From Deltaproteobacteria bacterium (GTDB lineage Bacteria; Desulfobacterota; Desulfuromonadia; Geobacterales; Geobacteraceae), in contig SBEG01000008.1 in NCBI GenBank assembly GCA_009668975.1, positions 1 to 64,000 on the forward strand: a DNA stretch of 64,000 bases. The letters run 5' to 3'. Shown piece by piece: positions 26,617 to 34,054 of this stretch. Each line of letters starts with the position of its first letter. Positions within the stretch are counted from its first letter, which is position 1. The notes beneath the pieces were generated by a model. It did not search any database. It saw only the letters and a list, made by a program, of their open reading frames with translations, and was not told the DNA's origin. The translations under genes were made by a program, and so were the position numbers.

Positions 26617-27603
26617 ATGCAAACCCTGGATCTTCGCGGCGTTTCCTGCCCGACAAATTTCATTAAAATTAAACTTGCCCTGGAAATGTTCGAACCGGGT
26701 GAGACGGTGGAAATCCTGCTGGATGAAGGGGAACCGGTAAAAAATGTCCCGCGCAGCCTTGCGGACGAAGGCCATCGACTGCTCGGACTGGAAAAGCAGG
26801 ATGACCATTACCTCCTGAGGGTGGAAAATAACCCCCGACATAGCGGTCCCCTGGATTCGGTCAAGGACTATTCCTCCACCAGGATCAGCCGCGAAGGCGC
26901 CGAGCCGGCCACGGACCCGGTGATGGTCGAGGAGACCATCGAGCTGATCGTCAACGGCAGCAAACTTTCCACCATCGTCACGACCCCGGACCTGCACAAG
27001 GAACTGGCCGTCGGCTACCTGGTGACCGAAGGCGCCATCAAGGGCAGAAGCGACCTGGAAAGTATCGAAGAAAATGGCAACTGGGTGCTCCTGCAGATCC
27101 GTTCTTTCGAGCACTTCGACCACTGGCATGAACTCAGATCCTCCGGCTGCGTCGGCATCAACTGGGACAGGCAGGACGAAGACGTCCGCCTGCCGCTGGA
27201 GCAGACCTTCAGCAGCAGCGTCCTGCTGGACAGCATGAAATACCTCTACGACGAGATCCAGGACCGGACCGGAGGCGCTCACACCGCGAGCCTGGTAGCC
27301 GCCAACGGCAAGCTGAAGTACAAGGCCGTGGACATTGGCCGGCACAACGCCATCGACAAGGTCGTCGGCATGGCGCTGCTCAATGGCGACGACCTGACGA
27401 AGCTGTTCCTGGTCTCCTCGGGCAGGCAGCCGGCCGGCATGGTGATGAAAGCGGCCCGGGCCGGCATCCCGCTGGTCATCTCCAAGGCGGCCCCGGTCAG
27501 TTCCGGCATCGACAGCGCGCGCCGGTCAAATGTAACCCTGTGCTGTTTTGCGACTGCGGAGAAAATGAAGGTGTTTTCGGTTCCGGAGAGGATCGAAATC
27601 TGA
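26617..27603 (+). CDS. TusA-FdhD fusion: sulfur carrier plus formate dehydrogenase sulfurtransferase
   Basis: A 328-residue two-domain protein. Residues 1-75 are a TusA/SirA-like carrier with the sulfur-binding Cys11 in GVSCPTNFIKIKLAL. Residues about 85-328 are FdhD, with VNG, LAVGYLVTEG, SSGCVGIN (Cys178 in place of the usual CXXC-bearing loop), DIGRHNAIDKVVG and SGRQPAGMVMKAA. FdhD inserts sulfur into the bis-MGD cofactor of formate dehydrogenases, receiving it through cysteine desulfurase, and TusA is a known sulfur relay. The fusion would put donor and acceptor in one chain. The partner enzyme FdhA, MobB and SelA are encoded 7-12 kb away. Confidence 0.88.
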   Translation: MQTLDLRGVSCPTNFIKIKLALEMFEPGETVEILLDEGEPVKNVPRSLADEGHRLLGLEKQDDHYLLRVENNPRHSGPLDSVKDYSSTRISREGAEPATDPVMVEETIELIVNGSKLSTIVTTPDLHKELAVGYLVTEGAIKGRSDLESIEENGNWVLLQIRSFEHFDHWHELRSSGCVGINWDRQDEDVRLPLEQTFSSSVLLDSMKYLYDEIQDRTGGAHTASLVAANGKLKYKAVDIGRHNAIDKVVGMALLNGDDLTKLFLVSSGRQPAGMVMKAARAGIPLVISKAAPVSSGIDSARRSNVTLCCFATAEKMKVFSVPERIEI

Positions 27604-27636
27604 AATACGCGGGGAAGGTATGGATAATTAGTAAGG

Positions 27637-28212
27637 TTATGCGTCCAGCGAGCGCAAACGGGCGGGGATGTTCCATTTTTTCATGAGAGCGACAACGGCG
27701 GGGGGAACCAGTTCCTCCCATGACTCGTCCAGCGCCATCCGGCGACGGATCTCGCTGGCACTGAGGCCTTTCTGAGCGGCTGAAACCTCCCTGAGTACAT
27801 GGGTCGAAAGTCCAAGTAAGGTGAAGTATTCAAGCTTCCGCTTCCCCCAGTCGTCATAGATGGAGAGAAAAAACAGCGCATCGAGGGGAACGTAGTATTT
27901 ATAGAGCTCCGGCATGTTGATGGGAAACGGAACCACTGAAAAGCGCGAAGACTCGATGCCGGCCTCGTCAAGAACGGCGCGCACCATGAGGTAGCGTTCA
28001 AAATAGCTGAGCGGGTTGGCAACCGGGCTGCTCCGCTTCGGGTCCGCGGATTCCTCCTTTGTCAGGAACGGGTCCGGGTTGGTGATCCCCACCACCAGGT
28101 GTCGACAGAGCGCCGCCCCGGCCAGCAGATAGGCGAGATGGTCGTTATGGAGAACCTGGAACCGGCCGTGGATTACCCCTGTTTCGGCAAGCGGCATCGC
28201 TTCATTCGTCAT
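27637..28212 (-). CDS. Nucleotidyltransferase, NMN adenylyltransferase-like (NadM type)
   Basis: A 191-residue protein with the HxGH-superfamily nucleotide-binding start GVIHGRFQVLHNDHLAYL and the ISSTxxR-like region near SASEIRRRM. This is the layout of archaeal-type NMN adenylyltransferases, which make NAD from NMN and ATP; a related cytidylyltransferase activity cannot be excluded. The ATG at 28212 overlaps the stop of the trehalose gene by 11 bp, so translation is coupled. An upstream extension of the frame is inside the other gene and not needed. Last gene of a compact minus-strand operon. Confidence 0.75.
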   Translation of the reverse strand: MTNEAMPLAETGVIHGRFQVLHNDHLAYLLAGAALCRHLVVGITNPDPFLTKEESADPKRSSPVANPLSYFERYLMVRAVLDEAGIESSRFSVVPFPINMPELYKYYVPLDALFFLSIYDDWGKRKLEYFTLLGLSTHVLREVSAAQKGLSASEIRRRMALDESWEELVPPAVVALMKKWNIPARLRSLDA

Positions 28213-30478
28213 GCTCGAGCACCTTTCCCGCATCTGCCGTGCGGCACGGTTTTTCAACGGGCGGCAAAATTCCGGCAAGCAGCGCCAGAAAATCAGCCAC
28301 CTCCCCCTGGTTCCTCAGATAGAATTCCGCCTCCGGGCTCCCGCCCACGGCAACCGCTATCCCGGTTTCACGCACCGCACGAAAACCGTCTTCGTCACTG
28401 CTGTCATCACCCACATAGACGGGGATCCGTCCTTTGCCCACCCCGGCCAAAAGCCGCAGCACCGCGTCCCCTTTGCTGAAGGCTCCAGGGGGCCGTATCT
28501 CAAAAACCTTTCTCCCTTCGGAAAACAGCAACGTATCCGCGTAGTTTCCCGCCAGTTCCTGAAATACCGTCAGAAACTGCTCCAGATGAACCGGCTCGAC
28601 CCTCCTGAAATGGATACTGGCGGTGACGCATTTATCCTCAATCTGAACGCCGGGGAGAGCGGCAAACGCCTGCTGCGCCGCCGCGAGAAAGGCCGCCAGA
28701 GGGGGCCTGCCTTCGACTGCGGCAGTGAAACCCTCCAGCTCTGCCCCATGGTTGCCCCCGTAGATCAGCCCGGGCAGCGCCACCCGGCTCTTCAGGTCCT
28801 GAAGGCAGCGTCCGCTGATCACAGCAATGGGGCAATGCTCACGCAATATTTCAACCAGGCTTCGGATAGAATCCGGCATCACCGCCATTTCCGGCTGTTC
28901 CACAATCGGGGCGAGGGTGCCGTCGAAATCAAGGAACAGAAAGAAGCCTCCCGCGGCACAACGATTTTGCAGCTCTTCGCACCGGCTGAGGGCATGCCGC
29001 GCCCCCCGCTTCACAACGGGCAGGAGGGCCAGCTCATCAAGAATGGTCCCAACCCAGTGGAAGATGGTGTTCGTTCGCACCTGATCCCGCAATCCCGCCA
29101 TCCGCTTGCGCTGCTCGCGGCCGGGCATGGCGAGTGCCCGGCTGATGGTGGAAACAAATGCCGCGGTGTCGTTTGGATCGACAAGAAGCGCCTCGGGCAG
29201 CTCAGCAGCGGCACCCGCGAGAGTTCCGAGAATGAGTGCCCCGCTGCCGTCATGCCGGGCAGCCAGATACTCTTTGGCCACCAGGTTCATTCCGTCGCGC
29301 AAGGGGGTAACAAGGGCCAGATCCGCCAGCCGGTACCAGGCAACCAGATCCTCCTGTCCCAGCTTTTTCCGTAAATAGAGAACCGGCTGCCACTCGCTCG
29401 TACCAAACTCGGCGTTGATCCCGGCAATGCGTTCCGCGATTTCCCGTTGGCAGCTCCGGTACGGTTCTTCGCGCCTGGTCATGACGGCGATCTGCACAAA
29501 GGAGACGCCGCCGCGCAGGTCCGGGTAGCGCCGGAAAAAGAGCTCTATCGCCCGGAGACGCTGCCTGATGCCTTTGGTGTAGTCGAGCCGGTCAACGGCA
29601 AGCGCGACCCGCCCGGGCAAGCGATGCTTCGCCCTGAGGCGCGCAACCAGGGCCGCTGTTTCCTCGGAACCCGCCAGTCCGTTAAATCTCGTGAAATCGA
29701 TGCTGATCGGAAATGCCCGGACCCGGGTGAGACGGCCCTGCCAGCTAACGGTCATGGCAGCGCGATCGACCGAAGCACCGAGGTAGGCTTCGGCGCATTT
29801 CAGGAAATTGTCGGCATGGGCGGGGATTTGAAAACCGATCAGGTCATTGCCGAGGAGCCCGGCAATGATTTCCCTGGCGTGGGCGGTACCGGCGAATAGT
29901 TCCGGCTCAGGCCAGGGAACGTGCCAGAAATGGGCGATGGTGCGCTGGGGGTGGGCAGCGCGGAGCAGTGCCGGAACCAGGCAGAGGTGGTAGTCATGAA
30001 CCCAGACGGCAGCATCCTCGCCGGCTTCCTGGAGGATCGCCGCGGCAAACAGCCGGTTGACCCTCCGGTACTCATCCCAATAGTGTCCGCGAGAGCGGAT
30101 GCGGTCCGTTTCCCCGTGAAAAAGCGGCCACAGCACCCGGTTGCAGAAGCCTTGATAATAGTTTTTCACGGCATCGGGGGAAAGCCAGACCCGCCGCAGG
30201 GTATAGGCGGGATTCTCGGGAGGCACCCAGAGACGGCCCTGCTCATCCGCACCTTCCCGGTCGCCGCTGCCGCTCCCCCAGGCGACCCACGTTCCGCCCG
30301 TGACCCGCAGGACCGTATCGAGGGCCGAAACCAGGCCGCCCGCCGGGATCTCATGCTGCAGGCCGCGTGCGGTTTTGCGGTGCGCGCAGGGCTCCCGGTT
30401 GGAAGCGACGACGAGGCCGCCCCGGAAGCTGTCGCCCCTCCCTGACAATCTCGAATCGGTGCTGAAAAGCGCTTCCAT
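28202..30478 (-). CDS. Bifunctional trehalose-6-phosphate synthase / phosphatase
   Basis: A fusion of about 758 residues. The first part (to about 490) is a GT20 synthase with VHDYHLCLVPALL, FWHVPWPEPE, AVDRLDYTKGI and TPLRDGMNLVAKEY; it joins UDP-glucose and glucose-6-phosphate. The rest is a HAD phosphatase with FLDFDGTLAPI (catalytic Asp), VISGR and GDDSSDEDGF, producing trehalose. The fused order resembles eukaryotic and some bacterial enzymes rather than separate OtsA and OtsB. Start at ATG 30478, 4 bp after the upstream stop; an earlier in-frame ATG at 30532 would overlap the previous gene. Confidence 0.92.
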   Translation of the reverse strand: MEALFSTDSRLSGRGDSFRGGLVVASNREPCAHRKTARGLQHEIPAGGLVSALDTVLRVTGGTWVAWGSGSGDREGADEQGRLWVPPENPAYTLRRVWLSPDAVKNYYQGFCNRVLWPLFHGETDRIRSRGHYWDEYRRVNRLFAAAILQEAGEDAAVWVHDYHLCLVPALLRAAHPQRTIAHFWHVPWPEPELFAGTAHAREIIAGLLGNDLIGFQIPAHADNFLKCAEAYLGASVDRAAMTVSWQGRLTRVRAFPISIDFTRFNGLAGSEETAALVARLRAKHRLPGRVALAVDRLDYTKGIRQRLRAIELFFRRYPDLRGGVSFVQIAVMTRREEPYRSCQREIAERIAGINAEFGTSEWQPVLYLRKKLGQEDLVAWYRLADLALVTPLRDGMNLVAKEYLAARHDGSGALILGTLAGAAAELPEALLVDPNDTAAFVSTISRALAMPGREQRKRMAGLRDQVRTNTIFHWVGTILDELALLPVVKRGARHALSRCEELQNRCAAGGFFLFLDFDGTLAPIVEQPEMAVMPDSIRSLVEILREHCPIAVISGRCLQDLKSRVALPGLIYGGNHGAELEGFTAAVEGRPPLAAFLAAAQQAFAALPGVQIEDKCVTASIHFRRVEPVHLEQFLTVFQELAGNYADTLLFSEGRKVFEIRPPGAFSKGDAVLRLLAGVGKGRIPVYVGDDSSDEDGFRAVRETGIAVAVGGSPEAEFYLRNQGEVADFLALLAGILPPVEKPCRTADAGKVLEHDE

Positions 30479-30482
30479 CGGC

Positions 30483-31784
30483 TCAGTCAACCCGCAGAGC
30501 GGTGGAAATGCCGGGGGTGAACGGCTGGTCATCCGGCGAGTCCATCAGCCCCCAGAGCTTGCCCCGGTCAAGAAAATTCAGAATCAGGTACATGAGCTCC
30601 TTTCCCCTGACAAGGCTGAGCCCGCCGGCGGCGCAACTCACCTCGTCGAATTTCGCGACCGCATCCCGCCGGATGTACTTTCCGGTCATGACCAGCGGCA
30701 CGCTCTCACCGGTATGGATCATGGCGCCGGAAGAGGCGGTGGAATGATCGGCGGTAACGATAAAGAGAATCTCTTCGTCCGGAATTATCTCGGTAAGGGC
30801 ATAATCGAGGGCCCTGTCGAGCTCTTCGATTACCCTCTTCTTGACCAGCGGGTCCCTCGTATGCCCTGCTTCGTCCGTAGCCTTGGTATGGACGTGGATG
30901 AAGTCGAACTCCCGGGCCTGGTACGCCATCTTCAGCCTCTCCCGCAGATCCCCGCCGGGGTCGGCCGAATCCCTGACTTTTCTGGTTTCCATGCCGACAA
31001 TCCTGCCGAGCCCGTGATAGACCGCGCCGGATGCAATCAGCAAGCCCTTGAGACCCCACTGGTCCGTGAAAGTGGGAAGCGATCCCAGCATCCCGGCCCG
31101 CTGCGTACCGACGGCATTGATCGGCGGAAGCCCTTTATTCATTCGCTCCCGATTGAGGGGGTGCGCCGAAAGCGTCAGGTAGCTCCAGCGCAGGTAATCA
31201 TTGAGAAACCTGGCCGTGCTGCGTGCCCGGAGATCGTCCTGCACGGCATTCAGCGGCAGAACCTCCATGAGCGGACGCCCTTCGATAATCGGATTGGAGT
31301 CGGTCAGGTACTTTGACACATCCCCTCGCAGGCGGAGAATCCCCCCGATACCCTTGGTCGGCAGAAACTCCGCCTCAATGCCGTGGGAGCTGAAATTCTG
31401 AATCGCACCATGGAGCATCCGGCAGCTTTCCCGGTCCAACTCGGGATTTTCATGGGTGAGAATCAGTCTTTCCCGCTCTTGCGTTACCGAGAAAATCCGG
31501 GCAAGAAGGGCGACATCGCCTTCGCGGATGTCCAGTTCTTCGCCGAGCGCTTCCACCACGCCACGCCCCGGAAACTCCTCCAACCGGTAGCCGAACATGA
31601 GAAAGTGGGCAAGTTCGCTCGGCAAGGCAGTTCCCTGCAGGTGGGCATGGAACAGCCCGTTCATGCCGAGAGAGGCAATTTTGTCAAGATTGGGGGTATG
31701 GGCGGCCTGAAGGGGGGTCCTGCCGTTGAGAAGTGAGTGACTCCGGTCACCGAGGCCATCAAGAAGAAGAAGGATGCAGCGCAT
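30483..31784 (-). CDS. Cofactor-independent phosphoglycerate mutase (archaeal ApgM type)
   Basis: A 433-residue member of the alkaline-phosphatase superfamily. It begins MRCILLLLDGLGDR and has TPLQAAHTPNLDKIA, HVHTKATDEAGH and VTADHST metal-binding segments. This pattern fits the aPGAM branch (COG3635) rather than the classical GpmI, so it probably interconverts 2- and 3-phosphoglycerate; related phosphonopyruvate decarboxylase-like activities are possible. Start ATG 31784 has GGGAGG at 7 nt. It ends 4 bp before the trehalose gene. The upstream in-frame extension is not supported. Confidence 0.8.
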   Translation of the reverse strand: MRCILLLLDGLGDRSHSLLNGRTPLQAAHTPNLDKIASLGMNGLFHAHLQGTALPSELAHFLMFGYRLEEFPGRGVVEALGEELDIREGDVALLARIFSVTQERERLILTHENPELDRESCRMLHGAIQNFSSHGIEAEFLPTKGIGGILRLRGDVSKYLTDSNPIIEGRPLMEVLPLNAVQDDLRARSTARFLNDYLRWSYLTLSAHPLNRERMNKGLPPINAVGTQRAGMLGSLPTFTDQWGLKGLLIASGAVYHGLGRIVGMETRKVRDSADPGGDLRERLKMAYQAREFDFIHVHTKATDEAGHTRDPLVKKRVIEELDRALDYALTEIIPDEEILFIVTADHSTASSGAMIHTGESVPLVMTGKYIRRDAVAKFDEVSCAAGGLSLVRGKELMYLILNFLDRGKLWGLMDSPDDQPFTPGISTALRVD

Positions 31785-31830
31785 GTCCGGCCTCCCGGGG
31801 AAAGTATCTGCGGCTACCCCAGAGTATACC

Positions 31831-32649
31831 TTAGGCGGCGGCCAAAGGAAGCTGATTATTTTGCGGAACAGCAACAGGACCGAAAGAGAGTGTATCGAGG
31901 TGGCAGCGGAGCAGATCGCGGGTATGCAGCACTTCCGCCGGGTTCATGAGCTCGATGACCCACCAGTCGCAGGATTCCGCCAGCCCGAGGAGATCCAGTC
32001 GCGCGGAAATATCCGCGAGGGTCTCCGGTGGAAGGTGCCCGTAGCCCTCCAGCTCGGTGTGATAGATATGGGCATTGAGCAGCCGGTCGCGATGGGGCAG
32101 GACATACTCGGCGCAGATGTCAAGCTCCGGGTGGAGATGACGCACGGCATGGGCATGGCCGATATCGACCGTAACATAGGCGCCGCTCTCCAGGATCATG
32201 CGGCGAAACAGCTGCGGGTCGTTGGTGAGCGGGGTGGTGAGATTTTCCAGGGCAACGGCGACACCGTTCCGCCGGCCGTGCGCCACGAGGACGGCAAGGT
32301 TGTCGATGGCGCGCGTCAGGTCAATGCCTTCACCGGAGGGGTTGCCGAGCCCGGAATGCACCGTCATGTGGCGTCCGCCGGCCCGAGCCACCTGGTCCAC
32401 GGTGCGCAGCAGGAGCGCCAGGGAATCGTCGCCCCGCTGGTCGGCATAGGCCACGTCCACGCCGTGGAAACGGCAGTGAAAACGCACCTGGAAGCCGGCC
32501 AGGGACTTCATGAGGGAAAGGAATTCTTCCTCCGGCAGAGACGGATCGATGGACCAGTCGATGCCGGGAAAACCGTATTCAGCGGCAAAAGCGGCAAGCC
32601 TCCCGGCATCCTGATCGAAGATGTTGCACATGGCGAGTATTGGTTGCAT
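31831..32649 (-). CDS. Sugar phosphate isomerase/epimerase-like TIM barrel protein
   Basis: A protein of about 272 residues with the xylose-isomerase/endonuclease-IV TIM-barrel pattern. It shows GIDWSIDPSL, TVHSGLGNPSGEG, ALENLTTP, VTVDIGHAHAVRH and IYHTELEGYGHLPP, with the Glu/His/Asp set expected for a divalent-metal site. Activity could be isomerase, epimerase or hydrolase; none can be chosen. The start is uncertain: ATG 32649 is preferred, ATG 32667 and GTG 32685 are alternatives, and the Shine-Dalgarno is weak in every case. Transcribed 46 bp upstream of the phosphoglycerate mutase gene. Confidence 0.7.
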   Translation of the reverse strand: MQPILAMCNIFDQDAGRLAAFAAEYGFPGIDWSIDPSLPEEEFLSLMKSLAGFQVRFHCRFHGVDVAYADQRGDDSLALLLRTVDQVARAGGRHMTVHSGLGNPSGEGIDLTRAIDNLAVLVAHGRRNGVAVALENLTTPLTNDPQLFRRMILESGAYVTVDIGHAHAVRHLHPELDICAEYVLPHRDRLLNAHIYHTELEGYGHLPPETLADISARLDLLGLAESCDWWVIELMNPAEVLHTRDLLRCHLDTLSFGPVAVPQNNQLPLAAA

Positions 32650-32685
32650 TCTACAGATATCTCTCATTATTGATTTGCTTGTCAC

Positions 32686-33141
32686 TTACTCCTGCCGCTC
32701 CAGTTTCAAGGCGAAAATCCGGTCCTTTTCATCAACCAGGAAGGTGATGGAGCAGCCAGTGGCTTTGAATTTAAAGGGGGGAATCTGCTCGACAAAACCG
32801 GCGAGCAGGATTTTATGTTTTCCTTCGCCATATGTCATTCCGGGCTTGATGCCGAACATGCTGGTGACGGGGTTTCTCGTGGTGATTTTACGGACTTTCC
32901 CGTCAAAACCGTAACCGATTAGTATGTCCAGCGCATCAAAACTGCGCTCATACCCTCTCAGACACGGCTCTTCTACCGCCTTGACACCGTTGATCTCCTG
33001 GTGGTCAACCGTTGAATCAAGCTGAACACCAAAAACATCTATCTGATCCTTGAGCGTATCGGGTTCCATGCTACTTCCGGGAATGGCGGCCAGAATCAAG
33101 CCCATCATGAGGGTAACTATCAGCGCTGTTCTCAATTTCAT
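32686..33141 (-). CDS. Small exported protein, function unknown
   Basis: A 151-residue protein with an N-terminal signal sequence (RTALIVTLMMGLILAAIPGSS). The mature domain has VDHQEINGVKAVEEP, an aromatic GYERSFDALDILIGYG stretch and a C-terminal ITFLVDEKDRIFALKLERQE resembling a small beta-sheet scaffold. No family is recognised. It is the first gene of the block leading into the TIM-barrel, phosphoglycerate mutase and trehalose genes and follows the small rhodanese gene by 65 bp. Confidence 0.6.
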   Translation of the reverse strand: MKLRTALIVTLMMGLILAAIPGSSMEPDTLKDQIDVFGVQLDSTVDHQEINGVKAVEEPCLRGYERSFDALDILIGYGFDGKVRKITTRNPVTSMFGIKPGMTYGEGKHKILLAGFVEQIPPFKFKATGCSITFLVDEKDRIFALKLERQE

Positions 33142-33206
33142 GGGATTTCCGAAAAGAGCCGGGCCGCCCTTCGCAGGCAGCCCGGCAAGAAGATACCGTC
33201 AAGCGG

Positions 33207-33713
33207 CTATTTGGTGAGGGGATAGCCCATTTCCTGCCAGCCAACGATCCCGCCGGTATAACGGAAGACGTTCCGGAACCCGTTATCGACCAGGATTTTC
33301 GCCCCGATGTGGCTTCTTCTGCAGGCAACAAAGCCACAGTACAAGACGACGGTTTTATCTTTATCAGGTCCTGCAACCTTCAGCAGCGCAGCCGTCTCGG
33401 CCGGGGTAAGCTCTTTTTCGGTCTTGGGTATGACGCTGTTTAGCGCGGAAGGTATCATACCCATGGCCTCGTCATCCTCGGCCGGAAGGGTACTGATTAT
33501 GGTTACTGCTTTGCCTTCGTCGATCCATTTCTTGAGTTCGTCGGTTGCAACAAGTGTGTAACCGCCAGACTTTACGTCCGCAGCCAGCTTGATAGCAGCC
33601 TTCTCGATGGGAATCTCCTTCCCATTGGGAGAAGTACCCAGGGCCGCGGACGCGTTCCCTGCGAGAGAAATGGCAAACAGCGTTACCACAGCAGACATAA
33701 CTAATGATTTCAT
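33207..33713 (-). CDS. Periplasmic single-domain rhodanese-like protein
   Basis: A 168-residue exported protein (signal peptide cleaved near ASA-AL, residue 23). It has one rhodanese fold: VTIISTLPAEDDEAMGMIPSA, active loop YCGFVACRRSH (Cys126 with Cys131 close by) and RYTGGIVGWQEMGYPL. The CX4C loop pair could form a disulfide or persulfide relay. A strong CCAGGAGG Shine-Dalgarno supports the start. It is one of three exported rhodanese-type proteins in the window, all within 15 kb, along with the TusA domain fused to FdhD. Confidence 0.82.
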   Translation of the reverse strand: MKSLVMSAVVTLFAISLAGNASAALGTSPNGKEIPIEKAAIKLAADVKSGGYTLVATDELKKWIDEGKAVTIISTLPAEDDEAMGMIPSALNSVIPKTEKELTPAETAALLKVAGPDKDKTVVLYCGFVACRRSHIGAKILVDNGFRNVFRYTGGIVGWQEMGYPLTK

Positions 33714-33981
33714 CTATACCTCCTGGCGCATTGAATAATTTTTCTCAACGTAACTATTCGTGCGATCAAAGTCAAATCGATATTTACCATTCAAATATCT
33801 ACACTTATAGATTTTATCAATAACAAACCTTTTCTTTACTTCAGGAAGTCTGAGCGAAAACCCCGCTTGTTACAGACAGAATGATCAAATGCAGCTCACT
33901 TTGCATGCCAGTATAAATATGCTAATGGAACGGCAGGGTTCTTGAGGTAACCGGCAGGAACAGCAGGCAGGAAAATGACAT
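33714..33981. other. Upstream region of the rhodanese gene
   Basis: AT-rich, no gene. Read on the minus strand, ATCGATTTGACTTTGATCG (around 33763-33781) is close to a sequence upstream of fdhA and may include a -35 element (TTGACT) 17 nt from TACGTT. Confidence 0.4.
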
Positions 33982-34023
33982 CGGGGCGAGGGAAACGCAA
34001 GTATCCTCGCTTCCCTCGCCCCG
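33982..34023 (-). terminator. Terminator after fdhA
   Basis: A perfect 13-bp GC-rich stem (CGGGGCGAGGGAA at 33982-33994 with its complement at 34011-34023), 32 bp past the fdhA stop codon. T-rich sequence follows on both sides, so it may work in both directions. Confidence 0.8.
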
Positions 34024-34054
34024 ATTTTCTAACAACAGAAAGTACCGCTTGGTT

